Assembly (NCBI RefSeq): GCF_019042275.1
Contig: NZ_JAHQCW010000015.1
Coordinates: 46,820 to 110,819, forward strand
DNA from: Diplocloster agilis
GTDB taxonomy: Bacteria > Bacillota > Clostridia > Lachnospirales > Lachnospiraceae
Direction: 5' to 3'
Length of the DNA stretch: 64,000 nt
Part shown: positions 34,916-43,625 of the stretch, one piece after another
Numbering within the stretch: position 1 is the stretch's first letter
Layout: every line of letters starts with the position of its first letter
Translations under genes and position numbers: made by a program
The notes under the pieces: generated by a model
The model's input: the letters and a program-made list of their open reading frames with translations, nothing else
What the model was told of the DNA's origin: nothing
The model's database searches: none

Positions 34916-34979
34916 AGTTTATCATTTCTGTCCCGGCAGCCTCAATTGGGTGATTTTATGATTACGTGTGTGATTTTAT
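34916..34979 (-). promoter_or_regulatory. Promoter of the sugar-import/sulfatase operon with 20-bp-spaced activator repeats
   Basis: On the minus strand the order is ATAAAATCAC, ten bases, ATAAAATCAC (34970-34979 and 34950-34959, exact 10-bp repeats two helical turns apart), then TTGAGG (-35, 34940-34945), 18 bp, TAAACT (-10, 34916-34921). Direct repeats ending 4 bp before -35 are the normal place for an AraC-type activator, and a YesN-type regulator is encoded 3.6 kb upstream. Bases 34980-35115 are AT-rich with no feature I can support. Confidence 0.55.
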
Positions 34980-35115
34980 TTTTTTGTTAATATGGCACAC
35001 ATTTAAATCTTCCTAAGGCATTTATGTATCGAAATCATGATATAACAGATCCCGGATCTGTTGTATTGATAAAATTTTCCATAGAAAAAGAGCTGAAAAA
35101 AATATTCTAAACACA

Positions 35116-35165
35116 AAAAGGACTTTCCTCACCGGTCTCCGCGTTGCTGAGACGGTATGTCCTCT
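35116..35165 (-). terminator. Intrinsic terminator after the MerR gene
   Basis: On the minus strand GGAC..CCGTCTC pairs with GAGACCGG..GTCC around AGCAACGCG and is followed by T5. It lies about 75 bp after the MerR stop and separates the regulator operon from the importer operon. Confidence 0.6.
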
Positions 35166-35239
35166 TCGTATTTAAACTATTTTTTCACAGCCCCTGCATC
35201 CATTTCCGAAGAAAGATGTGAAAATATCAAATATAATGA

Positions 35240-36046
35240 TTACGCTTCGTCCGTTCTGTTCATATGCTTCTCCAGATCCTCCCCGAATGCGCCTTCCAAA
35301 TAACAGCTCAAGGCAGCGTTCATAAACTCATCAACCTCCTTTTGCTTTTCGGCCATCTCATTATTCCAATTTTCTTTGGCTTTATTGAAGTCTGCCATCT
35401 GCGGCAGTAAGTTCAGATCCCCGCCGGTAAATTCAAGGATCATATTCCACCACCGCCCGGCCAGTTCCTGGCTTTTTAAGCTGTCCGCCGTCTCCCCGCT
35501 CCGTTTTAGTATAACCGCCTCCTCCAGCATTTCCTGATAAGCCTCATATATTTTCAATCCCGCCTCAGCATCATTTCCAAACCGTTCCCGTATATGTTCC
35601 CTCAGCGGTTCCTTCATGTGGGTCCAGACCCAGTAGCCCTGATTCCCTGTCTTCAGGAATTCAATAATCTCCGCGTAACTGGTAAAATTCACCTCCTGGC
35701 CGGCCAGCACCTCCGCCTGCAGTTTATGAACCGCCTGCAAAGCCTCCTGCAAATTCGCGATTTCCTCCTGGATCGCCCTTTTCTGCTGTTCTAAAGCCGC
35801 AGCCACTTCCTGAGGGGTATCCAACGTAAACAGCCGGTTTCTGATTTCCTCCAATGAAAACCCCAGATACTTAAACGATAAGATCTGATGGAGCTTTACC
35901 ACATCCTTCGAAGAGTATAATCTGCGCCCGCCCTCACTTTTTGCCGTGGGCTTCAGCAGCCCTTCCTGATCATAATACTGCAGCGTACGGACCGTAGTCC
36001 CCATTAAACTGGCCAGTTCTCCCACTGTCAGAAATTCTTTCTCCAC
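35240..36046 (-). CDS. MerR-family transcriptional regulator
   Basis: 268 aa from a GTG at 36046, preferred because AGGAGG lies 9 nt before it; TTG (36088) and ATG (36079) starts in frame have poorer sites. The N-terminus FLTVGELASLMGTTVRTLQYYDQEGL is the MerR winged helix, followed by a long coiled coil (EQQKRAIQEEIANLQEALQA) and a C-terminal alpha-helical region like TipAS-type ligand domains. It may be an effector-responsive activator. It follows the pseudo-ATPase gene by 52 bp, so it is probably in the same transcript. Confidence 0.9.
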   Translation of the reverse strand: MEKEFLTVGELASLMGTTVRTLQYYDQEGLLKPTAKSEGGRRLYSSKDVVKLHQILSFKYLGFSLEEIRNRLFTLDTPQEVAAALEQQKRAIQEEIANLQEALQAVHKLQAEVLAGQEVNFTSYAEIIEFLKTGNQGYWVWTHMKEPLREHIRERFGNDAEAGLKIYEAYQEMLEEAVILKRSGETADSLKSQELAGRWWNMILEFTGGDLNLLPQMADFNKAKENWNNEMAEKQKEVDEFMNAALSCYLEGAFGEDLEKHMNRTDEA

Positions 36047-36098
36047 GATCCCATTCCTCCTGCGCCGGGTATTTTTCATGTCCTTCAATCACATCTTA

Positions 36099-37514
36099 TT
36101 AAATCATATCATGATAATAAATCATTCTGGTACAGATCTTTTCCATTTCCACGGCATTGGTGGAAAGGATCATCACGCTTTTCCCCTGCTTCTGGAGCGT
36201 GTAGATATAATGAAGCAGCGGATGGCTCTGGGTCAGCTCGTCGGTCAGGTTAGACAGCTGCATCACCAGCAGCTCCCACCTATACTGGGCATATCGTTTG
36301 ATCATCAATTCCAATATCTCCGAACGGTGCATCTGTTTCAGGGGCTTTTTGCCGGCCTCTTTGATTCCGCCGTCCAGAAACTTCCCGACGAAATACTTTT
36401 CCAGCGAGTTATTGAGAACCCCCGGAATCCGGCATAGCTTATCGAAGGCCAGCATCTCCACGTTATCCCTGGCGGATAGATCCTGAAACGCGGTCCGCTC
36501 CACCGTATCGTAAAACAGCCCAACCCCTTGGCGGATTAAGCTTTCCAGGCTTCCGGTCGTCAGAAGCCGCCCGTCAATTTCCAGTCTTCCCAATTTTTTC
36601 TTCATAAATATGCCGTCGATGATACCGTCGCTTACCTTTTCACCGGCAACCACCCCGAGGATTTCTCCCTTTCCCAGTTGGATCGTATCCGCTCCGAAAG
36701 CCCCGATTCCGGGCACCGTTATATTGATGTGACCTGTCTGCAGGGTAGTTTTCTTCTGCGGAGGAACCAGATGTTTGTATATATTCTGCCGATACTGCCA
36801 AAGCATCGCCTCGTTGTGAACTTTGTACGGGCCGTCGTCCTTGTAAAATGTTCTGACCATGCTGTTTTCGTGCATATAGTAATTCAGATCCGTCTGGTCA
36901 AATACAGGCGTATGCACGCTGGAGAAATAGATCACCGCGCCGCCCTGCCGGCGGTAGGAATCCGTACACGCCACAAGCTCCTTTTGTTTCTTTTCATCCG
37001 TAATCTCATGGATATGATCGATCGCAAGGAATTTCACATGGTATATTTCGATCGCTTTGGCCAGTTCCAGCAGATAGCGCTCATATTTTGTCAATTTACC
37101 GGCCGGAAGGTCCAAAGAGACGTCCAGATGGTATCTTTTCAGAATTTCTTCCGCTTCCTTCCTGCATCCGGCATTGGATAAAATCAGCTGCCTGCCGGTC
37201 TTATGCCTCAAAAAAAGCAGGTTGTCCATCACGCTCATATTCCGGATACAGCTATTTCCATCCACCAGAAAAGTGTATGGATCTTTTCCTCTGGTACGGA
37301 CAGCTTCTCCCAAGCTGTCGTTCATCTCGATCGTCCCCTCATCGGGAGCCGTCTGCAATAACAACAGCTCCATCAGCCTTCTTCTGGCTTTTGCGCTGGC
37401 GCTGAGGATCCCAACCTGATCGCCTTCACAGATCACACAATTGATATGCCGCACCACCCGGCCGGCCGAGAAGGTCTTTCCCACATCCCGGAAACGGCAT
37501 AATTCCGCTTTCAT
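36099..37514 (-). CDS. RbsA-like pseudo-ATPase with both nucleotide sites lost, coupled to a histidine kinase
   Basis: 471 aa. It aligns without gaps at the N-terminus with the neighbouring RbsA-type ATPase: at residues 38-46 the live protein has GENGAGKST and this one SASAKARRR, so the Walker A Lys and Ser/Thr are gone. The signature LSVAQ is LTKYE (141-145), Walker B LDEPTS is IDHIHE (Asp166 kept, catalytic Glu to His). The second half is eroded likewise (GEILGVVAGEKVSDG, no LSGG, no DEPT). Two-domain length and fold periodicity are kept, so it is not decaying at random. Its ATG overlaps the histidine-kinase stop by 4 bp. Role unknown; it may bind the importer permease or ATPase and report transport state to the kinase. 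Confidence 0.8.
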   Translation of the reverse strand: MKAELCRFRDVGKTFSAGRVVRHINCVICEGDQVGILSASAKARRRLMELLLLQTAPDEGTIEMNDSLGEAVRTRGKDPYTFLVDGNSCIRNMSVMDNLLFLRHKTGRQLILSNAGCRKEAEEILKRYHLDVSLDLPAGKLTKYERYLLELAKAIEIYHVKFLAIDHIHEITDEKKQKELVACTDSYRRQGGAVIYFSSVHTPVFDQTDLNYYMHENSMVRTFYKDDGPYKVHNEAMLWQYRQNIYKHLVPPQKKTTLQTGHINITVPGIGAFGADTIQLGKGEILGVVAGEKVSDGIIDGIFMKKKLGRLEIDGRLLTTGSLESLIRQGVGLFYDTVERTAFQDLSARDNVEMLAFDKLCRIPGVLNNSLEKYFVGKFLDGGIKEAGKKPLKQMHRSEILELMIKRYAQYRWELLVMQLSNLTDELTQSHPLLHYIYTLQKQGKSVMILSTNAVEMEKICTRMIYYHDMI

Positions 37515-38554
37515 GATACCTGTTCCCCTTTTTCTTCGATCGGCGGAAGCAATATTTTTACCTCCGTACCCAGCTGCTCCAGACTGTTGATTTCCAGCCC
37601 GTATTCCTCCCCGTAATACAGTTTGATCCGCTTGTTTACATTGATCAGCGCAATACCGCCCTTCTTGGGCTTTTCCCCGGTTGCGGACGCCGCCGGATCA
37701 TTGAACTTATCAAGAAGCTGTTCCAGCTCCGCCTGTTTCATCCCTATTCCATTATCCTGAATCAGGATTTCCAGGTAGCGGTTGGTGAAGGTAGACCGAA
37801 TGTGGATAATCCCCATGCCGGTCTTCGGCTCCAAACCGTGGTTGATGGAATTTTCGACGATGGGCTGGATAATCAGCTTTGGAATCTTGTATTCCATCAG
37901 CGCCGCATTGCCGTAATCGCAGTCATTGATCAGATAGAACCGGTTTTCAAACCGGTATTGGATAATTTTGAAATAGTTGTCCAGATTATCCAGCTCTTCC
38001 TCTAAGGTGATGATATTATTTTTCATATTAATGCTGTACCGGAAAAATTTGGCCAGCGCTTCCACCATATCGGCGGTGTCGCCAAGCCCCTCCTCCACAA
38101 TATCGCCCCGGATGGCATCCAGCGCGTTATAAAGAAAATGGGGGTTAATCTGACTTTGCAGTATATTCAGTTCCGCTTCCTTCTTTAGCAGCTTGTTTTC
38201 ATAATCCCGTTTTGCCAGCTCCTTTTCCCGGCAAGCGGTCTCAAGCAGTTCCGGGAACAGGAAAATATCATGGGTTAACGGTTCCTTCTCCAACTCCTGC
38301 GCACCGAAAATCTGATGCAGCCGGTCCTGGGTTCTCCGAATCCGTTTCCGGCTTACCGCCAGTTTATAAAGGATTCCGGCTAATCCGGCAACGTCCAGAA
38401 ATAGCATGACGAAAAGGCCGGCCGTCACACCGCCGCCGTCTACGCTTGCTACAGAGGAAAGCAGTCCCAGGCCGGTCAGAAGGTTCAAGAACAAAAGTAT
38501 CCCGGTGCCTGATAGCCAGACCAGAAAGGAACCATTCCTGTTTTTTAAGTTCAT
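37511..38554 (-). CDS. YesM-type sensor histidine kinase with two TM helices and no evident extracellular sensor
   Basis: 347 aa from the ATG at 38554 (AGGAGGG 7 nt upstream). TM1 is about residues 10-34, TM2 about 43-66, with a loop of only about 8 residues outside, then a coiled coil. The His_kinase motif INPHFLYNALDAIRGD has His139, and the ATPase boxes are IVENSINHGLEP and IQDNGIGM. YesM kinases usually carry a large Cache sensor between the helices; here it is missing. The signal must come from inside or from a partner protein, and the coupled pseudo-ATPase is the obvious candidate. Confidence 0.9.
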   Translation of the reverse strand: MNLKNRNGSFLVWLSGTGILLFLNLLTGLGLLSSVASVDGGGVTAGLFVMLFLDVAGLAGILYKLAVSRKRIRRTQDRLHQIFGAQELEKEPLTHDIFLFPELLETACREKELAKRDYENKLLKKEAELNILQSQINPHFLYNALDAIRGDIVEEGLGDTADMVEALAKFFRYSINMKNNIITLEEELDNLDNYFKIIQYRFENRFYLINDCDYGNAALMEYKIPKLIIQPIVENSINHGLEPKTGMGIIHIRSTFTNRYLEILIQDNGIGMKQAELEQLLDKFNDPAASATGEKPKKGGIALINVNKRIKLYYGEEYGLEINSLEQLGTEVKILLPPIEEKGEQVS

Positions 38555-38564
38555 CTTGTCCCTC

Positions 38565-40190
38565 CTACGCATTCATCCGGCGGTATTCCTGGGGTTTGAT
38601 TCCCACCCGTTTGGCAAACAGCCGGCTGAAATGCCGTGCGTCGGAATAGCCGCATAGCTCAGCAATCTCCGAAATATTTTTTGTCGTGTCTTTCAGCAGC
38701 CGTTTCGCATGGTCGATCCGTACCTGAATCAGGTAGTCCGTGATATTGCCCCCTGTCTCCTGCTTAAATAACCCGCTGAAATAATGGTAGCTCAGATCCA
38801 CCTGCGCACAGATATCTTCCAGGGACACGGGCTCTGCATAATGTTTTTCGATATACTCGATAGCTATGGTGATCGGCTGCTTGTGCCTGCTGTTCATGTT
38901 CTCAATATAGCCGCTCATGATCTGAATAATATATTCACGGACCGCCTGCTTAAGCTTATCCAGGCTGTTTAGGGCGAGGAAATATTCCTTCTGCGCCGTT
39001 ATTTCCTCCGGCAGGATTTTAATTCCGTCTTTCTTAACCTCTTCCCGAAACTGATTCAGAAGCTCCGTCAGCAGAATTTCCAACTGCCACGGGCACTGGT
39101 ACAACTGCGGCGCCCACTCGGTAAAGCTCTGATCCAGAAATTCTTCCATCGGTCCGATCTGATAGTCGTGGATCATAACGTCAAAATTATGAATCCACAG
39201 TTTCGTCAGCATGGGAGCCGCTTCTTTTAGTTGAATCCGCTCAGCCGAAACCGGTTTGGAAGTTCCGAACACCGGCTTCATCCTGGTGCATGCAAACGCA
39301 TCCCGGACACTTTCACCGATCCCCATATGGCTTTCATAGAATCTGCCCACCCCGAGTATGGATTCCATTTCCGGATAGACCAACAGGGCGGACGCCCAGT
39401 CCGAATGCAGCTTTAAAAACGCTTTCTTCATGTCCTCTTTTTTGCCGGCAGGAATATTATAGATGCATTCGATGACATTTTTTTCTTCGATCATGGCCCA
39501 GTCATAACACAGATCAGAGAGCAGCCGCTCGGCTATATTGTATACTTTATAAGAGACGGACGGGCTCTCCTGCGCTTCCAGTAACCTCCGGCCCGCATGG
39601 TCCGGACAGAATATCCGGATAAGAAACGCTCCATACAGTCCTTCCCGGAACCGGAAACCATTTTGCCGGTTAAACTGTTCCAGATCCCTCTCACAGTCCC
39701 CAATCTGATGCAGGCAGTTAAACAAAAACTGGTTCCTGGCCAGTTTGGTAAACTCTTCCTCCAGTTTCTGCTGCTTTTTGCCGATATCGCTTCGCTCGAT
39801 CCGCTGAGACTCTTTGATTTTCAAAAGCCTCGCCAGACTGTTGTTCAGATCCGAGGCGTTGATCGGCTTGATCAGAAAATCGATCACGCCGCTTTTCAAC
39901 GCGTCATAGGCGTAGTCAAATACCTTGTACCCGCTAATAATAATGACGGATATTTTCTCCTGTATCTCCTGCACCTTCCTGGCGAGAACCAGGCCGTCCA
40001 CACCGGGCATCTTGATATCCGTAATCAGGATATCCGGATGCAGCTCTTTGACCTTTTTCAGCGCTTCCTGTCCGTCATAGGCTTCTCCTGCGTATTCCAG
40101 TCCCAGTTTTTCCCAATCCACAAGGTTTTTAATAAGTTTCACTACCCGTTTTTCATCGTCCGCGATTAATACCTTGTATTTCTCTTTCAT
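38565..40190 (-). CDS. YesN-type response regulator with AraC DNA-binding domain
   Basis: 541 aa. Receiver with phospho-acceptor Asp58 (ILITDIKMPGVDG), a middle region of about 270 residues, and a C-terminal AraC HTH pair (SLEDICAQVDLSYHYFSGLF and ISEIAELCGYSDARHFSRLF, ending KRVGIKPQEYRR). It is followed after 10 bp by its kinase. Such regulators activate sugar-transport operons; the ATAAAATCAC repeats before the importer operon are a plausible target. Confidence 0.93.
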   Translation of the reverse strand: MKEKYKVLIADDEKRVVKLIKNLVDWEKLGLEYAGEAYDGQEALKKVKELHPDILITDIKMPGVDGLVLARKVQEIQEKISVIIISGYKVFDYAYDALKSGVIDFLIKPINASDLNNSLARLLKIKESQRIERSDIGKKQQKLEEEFTKLARNQFLFNCLHQIGDCERDLEQFNRQNGFRFREGLYGAFLIRIFCPDHAGRRLLEAQESPSVSYKVYNIAERLLSDLCYDWAMIEEKNVIECIYNIPAGKKEDMKKAFLKLHSDWASALLVYPEMESILGVGRFYESHMGIGESVRDAFACTRMKPVFGTSKPVSAERIQLKEAAPMLTKLWIHNFDVMIHDYQIGPMEEFLDQSFTEWAPQLYQCPWQLEILLTELLNQFREEVKKDGIKILPEEITAQKEYFLALNSLDKLKQAVREYIIQIMSGYIENMNSRHKQPITIAIEYIEKHYAEPVSLEDICAQVDLSYHYFSGLFKQETGGNITDYLIQVRIDHAKRLLKDTTKNISEIAELCGYSDARHFSRLFAKRVGIKPQEYRRMNA

Positions 40191-40265
40191 TGGATAAAGC
40201 CCCTCTTCCTTCTTATGCCCTTCCTCATAGAATTACCGTAAGGAAACTCTATGCAGATGTCTCTT

Positions 40266-41243
40266 CTATTCAAACGGATATTTTATCCCCAGCCTTTCCC
40301 GGATCGCATCCATCAGCTCCATGATCCGTAAGGTTTCCTGAAGCGGCATGAGAGGGGATTCCGTAAGCCCTTCCCGCAGGCAGCGGCAGGCCTCCCGGAT
40401 CTCATATTCATATCCGCGGATTCCGGCCTCTTTTTCGTAGACGGCTGTTATTTCTTTCTGTTTATTATAAACCGTCATCTTTTTCCAGTGGTTGAATTCA
40501 TCGATGAGGATCATGCCCTGCTCTGCGCTGATCAGCCCCCTGGTCTCCAGCATGGATTCCATGGAACAATGAAGAACCGCCGTCTGCCCGTCCTTATAAC
40601 GGAGGGTAATGCTGTCCTGCAGGTCCACTCCCTTTTCCGATATTTTAGCCACAGCATCAAATCCTGCCACCTGATCCCCCAGCACCATCGACGCAAACGT
40701 AAGAGCGTATACTCCCATGTCCAGCAGCGCGCCGCCAGCCAGCTCAGGCTCATCCAACCGGGCCCAGCCGCGCAGGTTATTGCCAAGCGAAGCCTCCACC
40801 GACTTCACCCGCCCGATAGCGCCGCCCTCCAACAGATCCCGAAGCGTGTTAAGCTCCGGAAAATATCTGGTCCATATGGCTTCCATCAAAAGCGCGCCCT
40901 TTTCCCCGGCCAGTTCCACGATTTCCTTCGCCTGACCTGCATTGGCGGTAAACGCCTTCTCGCACAGGATATTTTTCCCATGGGCCAGGCACAGCTTCAT
41001 GTGCTCATAGTGATGGGAATGAGGCGTCGCAATATAGATCAGATCCAGTTCTTCATCCGCCGCCAAATCTTCGTAACTGCCGTAAGCCTTATCAAATCCA
41101 TACTTCTGCGCAAACGCTCCGGCCCGGTCATAATCCCTGGCCGCCACCGCAGTGACCTGCGCCTCATCCATACGCCCGATCACAGCCGCCAGCGTATTTG
41201 CGATACCGCCTGCTCCTAAAATTCCTATCCTGATTTTTTCCAT
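40266..41243 (-). CDS. Gfo/Idh/MocA-family oxidoreductase
   Basis: 325 aa from the ATG at 41243 (GAAGGAG 8 nt upstream), dropping 15 upstream codons. N-terminal Rossmann fold IRIGILGAGGIANTLAAVIG and the family's conserved CEKAFTANAGQAKEIV (Glu-Lys-Ala in place of EKP) near residue 95. These enzymes oxidise or reduce sugars, inositols or similar with NAD(P). It lies 75 bp upstream of the YesN gene and may start the regulatory operon; a role in processing the imported sugar is inference. Confidence 0.9.
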   Translation of the reverse strand: MEKIRIGILGAGGIANTLAAVIGRMDEAQVTAVAARDYDRAGAFAQKYGFDKAYGSYEDLAADEELDLIYIATPHSHHYEHMKLCLAHGKNILCEKAFTANAGQAKEIVELAGEKGALLMEAIWTRYFPELNTLRDLLEGGAIGRVKSVEASLGNNLRGWARLDEPELAGGALLDMGVYALTFASMVLGDQVAGFDAVAKISEKGVDLQDSITLRYKDGQTAVLHCSMESMLETRGLISAEQGMILIDEFNHWKKMTVYNKQKEITAVYEKEAGIRGYEYEIREACRCLREGLTESPLMPLQETLRIMELMDAIRERLGIKYPFE

Positions 41244-41488
41244 AAGAAAGTCTCCTTCTCCCTTTTCTTCCATCCTTCGTCTATACACTTGAACCTTCCG
41301 TAAAAACGTCCCCCGGAACCGAATTAATTTCCCCGTCCCGTCAAGTCCGGCCCTCCCTTTTTATACATCATATGACAGCTCTTTATTAGTCCGCAAGTCT
41401 TTTTTCATAAAAGCGGTTGAATCGACAGAAAGAATTCTATATAATGGAAATGTTGAGTAAAGAAATGAACATTCGAGGAGAGAGATTG

Positions 41489-42973
41489 ATGAGAACAGGT
41501 TTTGACAATGAGAAGTATGTAAAATTACAGTCCGAGCATATCAGAGAGCGGATTTCGTCTGCGGGGAATAAACTGTACCTGGAATTCGGCGGGAAGCTTT
41601 TTGACGACTTTCATGCTTCGAGAGTGCTGCCCGGCTTCAAACCTGACAGTAAGATTAAGATGTTGATGCAGATGAAAGATCAGGCAGAGATCCTCATCGT
41701 CATCAATGCTTCCGATATCGAGAAAAACAAAGTCCGCGGGGATCTGGGAATCACCTACGATTCCGACGTCCTGCGTCTGATCGATGCCTTCCACAACATC
41801 GGATTATATGTGGGAAGCGTCGTCATCGCCCAGTTCGCCGGCCAGAGCGCCGCGGAAACCTTCCAGAAGCGGCTGGAATCCCAGGGGATCAAAGTATATC
41901 TTCACTATCCGATTCCCGGATACCCCACCAATATCCCACTGATCGTAAGCGATGAGGGGTACGGTAAAAACCAGTATATCGAAACCACCAAACCCCTGGT
42001 CGTAGTGACCGCTCCCGGTCCCGGCAGCGGCAAGATGGCCGTCTGCCTGTCCCAGCTATATCATGAGTACAAAAGGGGCATCAAAGCCGGTTATTCCAAG
42101 TTCGAGACCTTCCCGATCTGGAACCTGCCCTTAAAGCATCCGGTCAATCTGGCTTACGAGGCCGCCACTGCGGATTTAAACGACGTAAACATGATAGACC
42201 CGTTCCATCTGGAAGCCTACGGGGTCACCACAGTCAATTACAACCGGGATGTGGAGATCTTCCCCGTATTAAATGCGATACTGACCAGAATCCTGGGGGA
42301 AAGCCCCTATAAATCTCCTACCGACATGGGTGTCAACATGGCCGGAAACTGCATTTTCGACGACGACGCGGTTCAGGACGCCGCCCGCCAGGAGATCATC
42401 CGCCGTTATTACACGGCCCTCTATGAGAAGCAGGAAGGACGGCTGGACGAGGAACAGATCTACCGTTTCGAGCTGTTGATGAACCAGGCCAACACAAGCA
42501 TCGATGACCGCCGGGTAGTAAGCGCCGCGCTCACCCGTTCCGAGGAGACGGATCAAATGCCTGCTGCCGCTCTGGAACTGCCGGACGGCCGGATCATCAC
42601 GGGAAAGACCACCTCTTTATTGGGAGCTTCCTCCGCGGTCCTGTTAAATGCCCTCAAGGCCCTGGCCGGAATCGACCACGATGAACATCTGATCTCCCCC
42701 ACCACCTTGGAGCCGATCCAGCACTTAAAAGTGGATCACTTAGGCAACCGGAATCCAAGGCTCCACACGGACGAGACCTTAATCGCCCTCTCCATCAGCG
42801 CCGCCACGAATCCCCACGCGGAGCAGGCCATGGCGCAGTTGGAAAATCTGCGCGGCTGCGAGGTCCATTCTTCCGTCATCCTGGCTCAGGTCGACGTTAA
42901 CACCTTCAAAAAACTAGGCGTCAATCTGACCTTTGAGCCCAAATATCAAACTAATAATTTGTATCATAAGTAA
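41489..42973 (+). CDS. UPF0371 / DUF1846 protein
   Basis: 494 aa from the ATG at 41489, which has GAGGAGAG 7-9 nt upstream; 24 upstream codons are rejected. The sequence is a full-length member of the UPF0371 (DUF1846) family: TGFDNEKYVKLQSEHIRERI, GGKLFDDFHASRVLPGF, and a glycine-rich GPGSGKMAVCLSQLYHEYKR that resembles a phosphate-binding loop. Structures exist in the family but the function is, to my knowledge, not established. The gene is divergent from the Gfo gene and is followed 15 bp after its stop by palindromic element 2. Confidence 0.9.
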   Translation: MRTGFDNEKYVKLQSEHIRERISSAGNKLYLEFGGKLFDDFHASRVLPGFKPDSKIKMLMQMKDQAEILIVINASDIEKNKVRGDLGITYDSDVLRLIDAFHNIGLYVGSVVIAQFAGQSAAETFQKRLESQGIKVYLHYPIPGYPTNIPLIVSDEGYGKNQYIETTKPLVVVTAPGPGSGKMAVCLSQLYHEYKRGIKAGYSKFETFPIWNLPLKHPVNLAYEAATADLNDVNMIDPFHLEAYGVTTVNYNRDVEIFPVLNAILTRILGESPYKSPTDMGVNMAGNCIFDDDAVQDAARQEIIRRYYTALYEKQEGRLDEEQIYRFELLMNQANTSIDDRRVVSAALTRSEETDQMPAAALELPDGRIITGKTTSLLGASSAVLLNALKALAGIDHDEHLISPTTLEPIQHLKVDHLGNRNPRLHTDETLIALSISAATNPHAEQAMAQLENLRGCEVHSSVILAQVDVNTFKKLGVNLTFEPKYQTNNLYHK

Positions 42974-42988
42974 TTCCATTTAAGGGCC

Positions 42989-43275
42989 GGAAGGCGTGCA
43001 AGGGGAGGGGGCAGCGGGGGCCGGACGGGCGGAATGCAGCGGGGCTCTAATTGCTTCGGCCAGGCCTAAGAACGGGTAACTACGAAGATCGAAGAACCTC
43101 TTATTAGCAGGGCCTGGGACAAACTCGCCAGAATACGGCTCGAACAGTGTCCCAGGCCCTGCGAGGTTCTTCGATCTTCTGCGTAACCCGTTCTAAGGCC
43201 TGGTCTCAAGCAATTGGAGCCCCGCTGCATTCCGCCCGTCCGGCCCCCGCTGCCCCCTCCCCTTGCACGCCTTCC
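42989..43275. repeat. Long palindromic element, copy 2 (287 bp)
   Basis: The outer arms pair over 68 positions with one G-T wobble and share no sequence with copies 1 or 3. Read on the minus strand it shows the shared set: GCTTGAGACC, TTAGAACGGGTTACGCAGA, GAACCTCGC, apex TGTTCGAGCCG...GGCGAGTT, bulge TAATAA before GAGGTTC, GTAGTTACCCGTTCTTAGG, and CCGAAGC. It begins 15 bp after the DUF1846 stop. Confidence 0.94.
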
Positions 43276-43365
43276 TACTTTGGTGAAATTTATAGATGCT
43301 TGTGATTTGCTGGTGGGTCTGGTGGTCGTGATTTATAAGTAATACAGGGGCGAACCTACAACAAA

Positions 43366-43398
43366 ACGCCGCCATTAGAGACAATGGGCGGCATTTTT
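43366..43398 (+). terminator. Intrinsic terminator
   Basis: GCCGCCATT and AATGGGCGGC form a GC-rich hairpin followed by T5 on the plus strand, about 90 bp after element 2. It may end the DUF1846 transcript or be a remnant of a lost gene. Other bases of 43276-43625 hold no gene I can support; a 60-codon frame with ICENCGGHYMGK looks like a shred of a zinc-ribbon protein. Confidence 0.6.
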
Positions 43399-43465
43399 GC
43401 GTATATGTGAAAATTGCGGCGGACACTATATGGGCAAGACGGGATCGTCCTGTCGATGGCATTAT

Positions 43466-43504
43466 CCCACGCACTACTTGATATTTTGTCCAGTAGTGCG
43501 TGGG
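43466..43504. repeat. 12-bp perfect inverted repeat in a degenerate region
   Basis: CCCACGCACTAC (43466-43477) and GTAGTGCGTGGG (43493-43504) are perfect arms around a 15-bp AT-rich centre. It lies between element 2 and the TetR gene, in DNA without a clear gene. It may be an operator, an attenuator or the end of a mobile element. Confidence 0.6.
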
Positions 43505-43625
43505 TTTGGGAAACAACCCCAACAGGCATTTTCGAAGCTCCTTGCGGGCGCGAAAAACGCATGTGTGGCCACACCTGCATTGCTTGTCGGTAATGCATAT
43601 TCCTTTGTCTACATAATTTCAGCAG

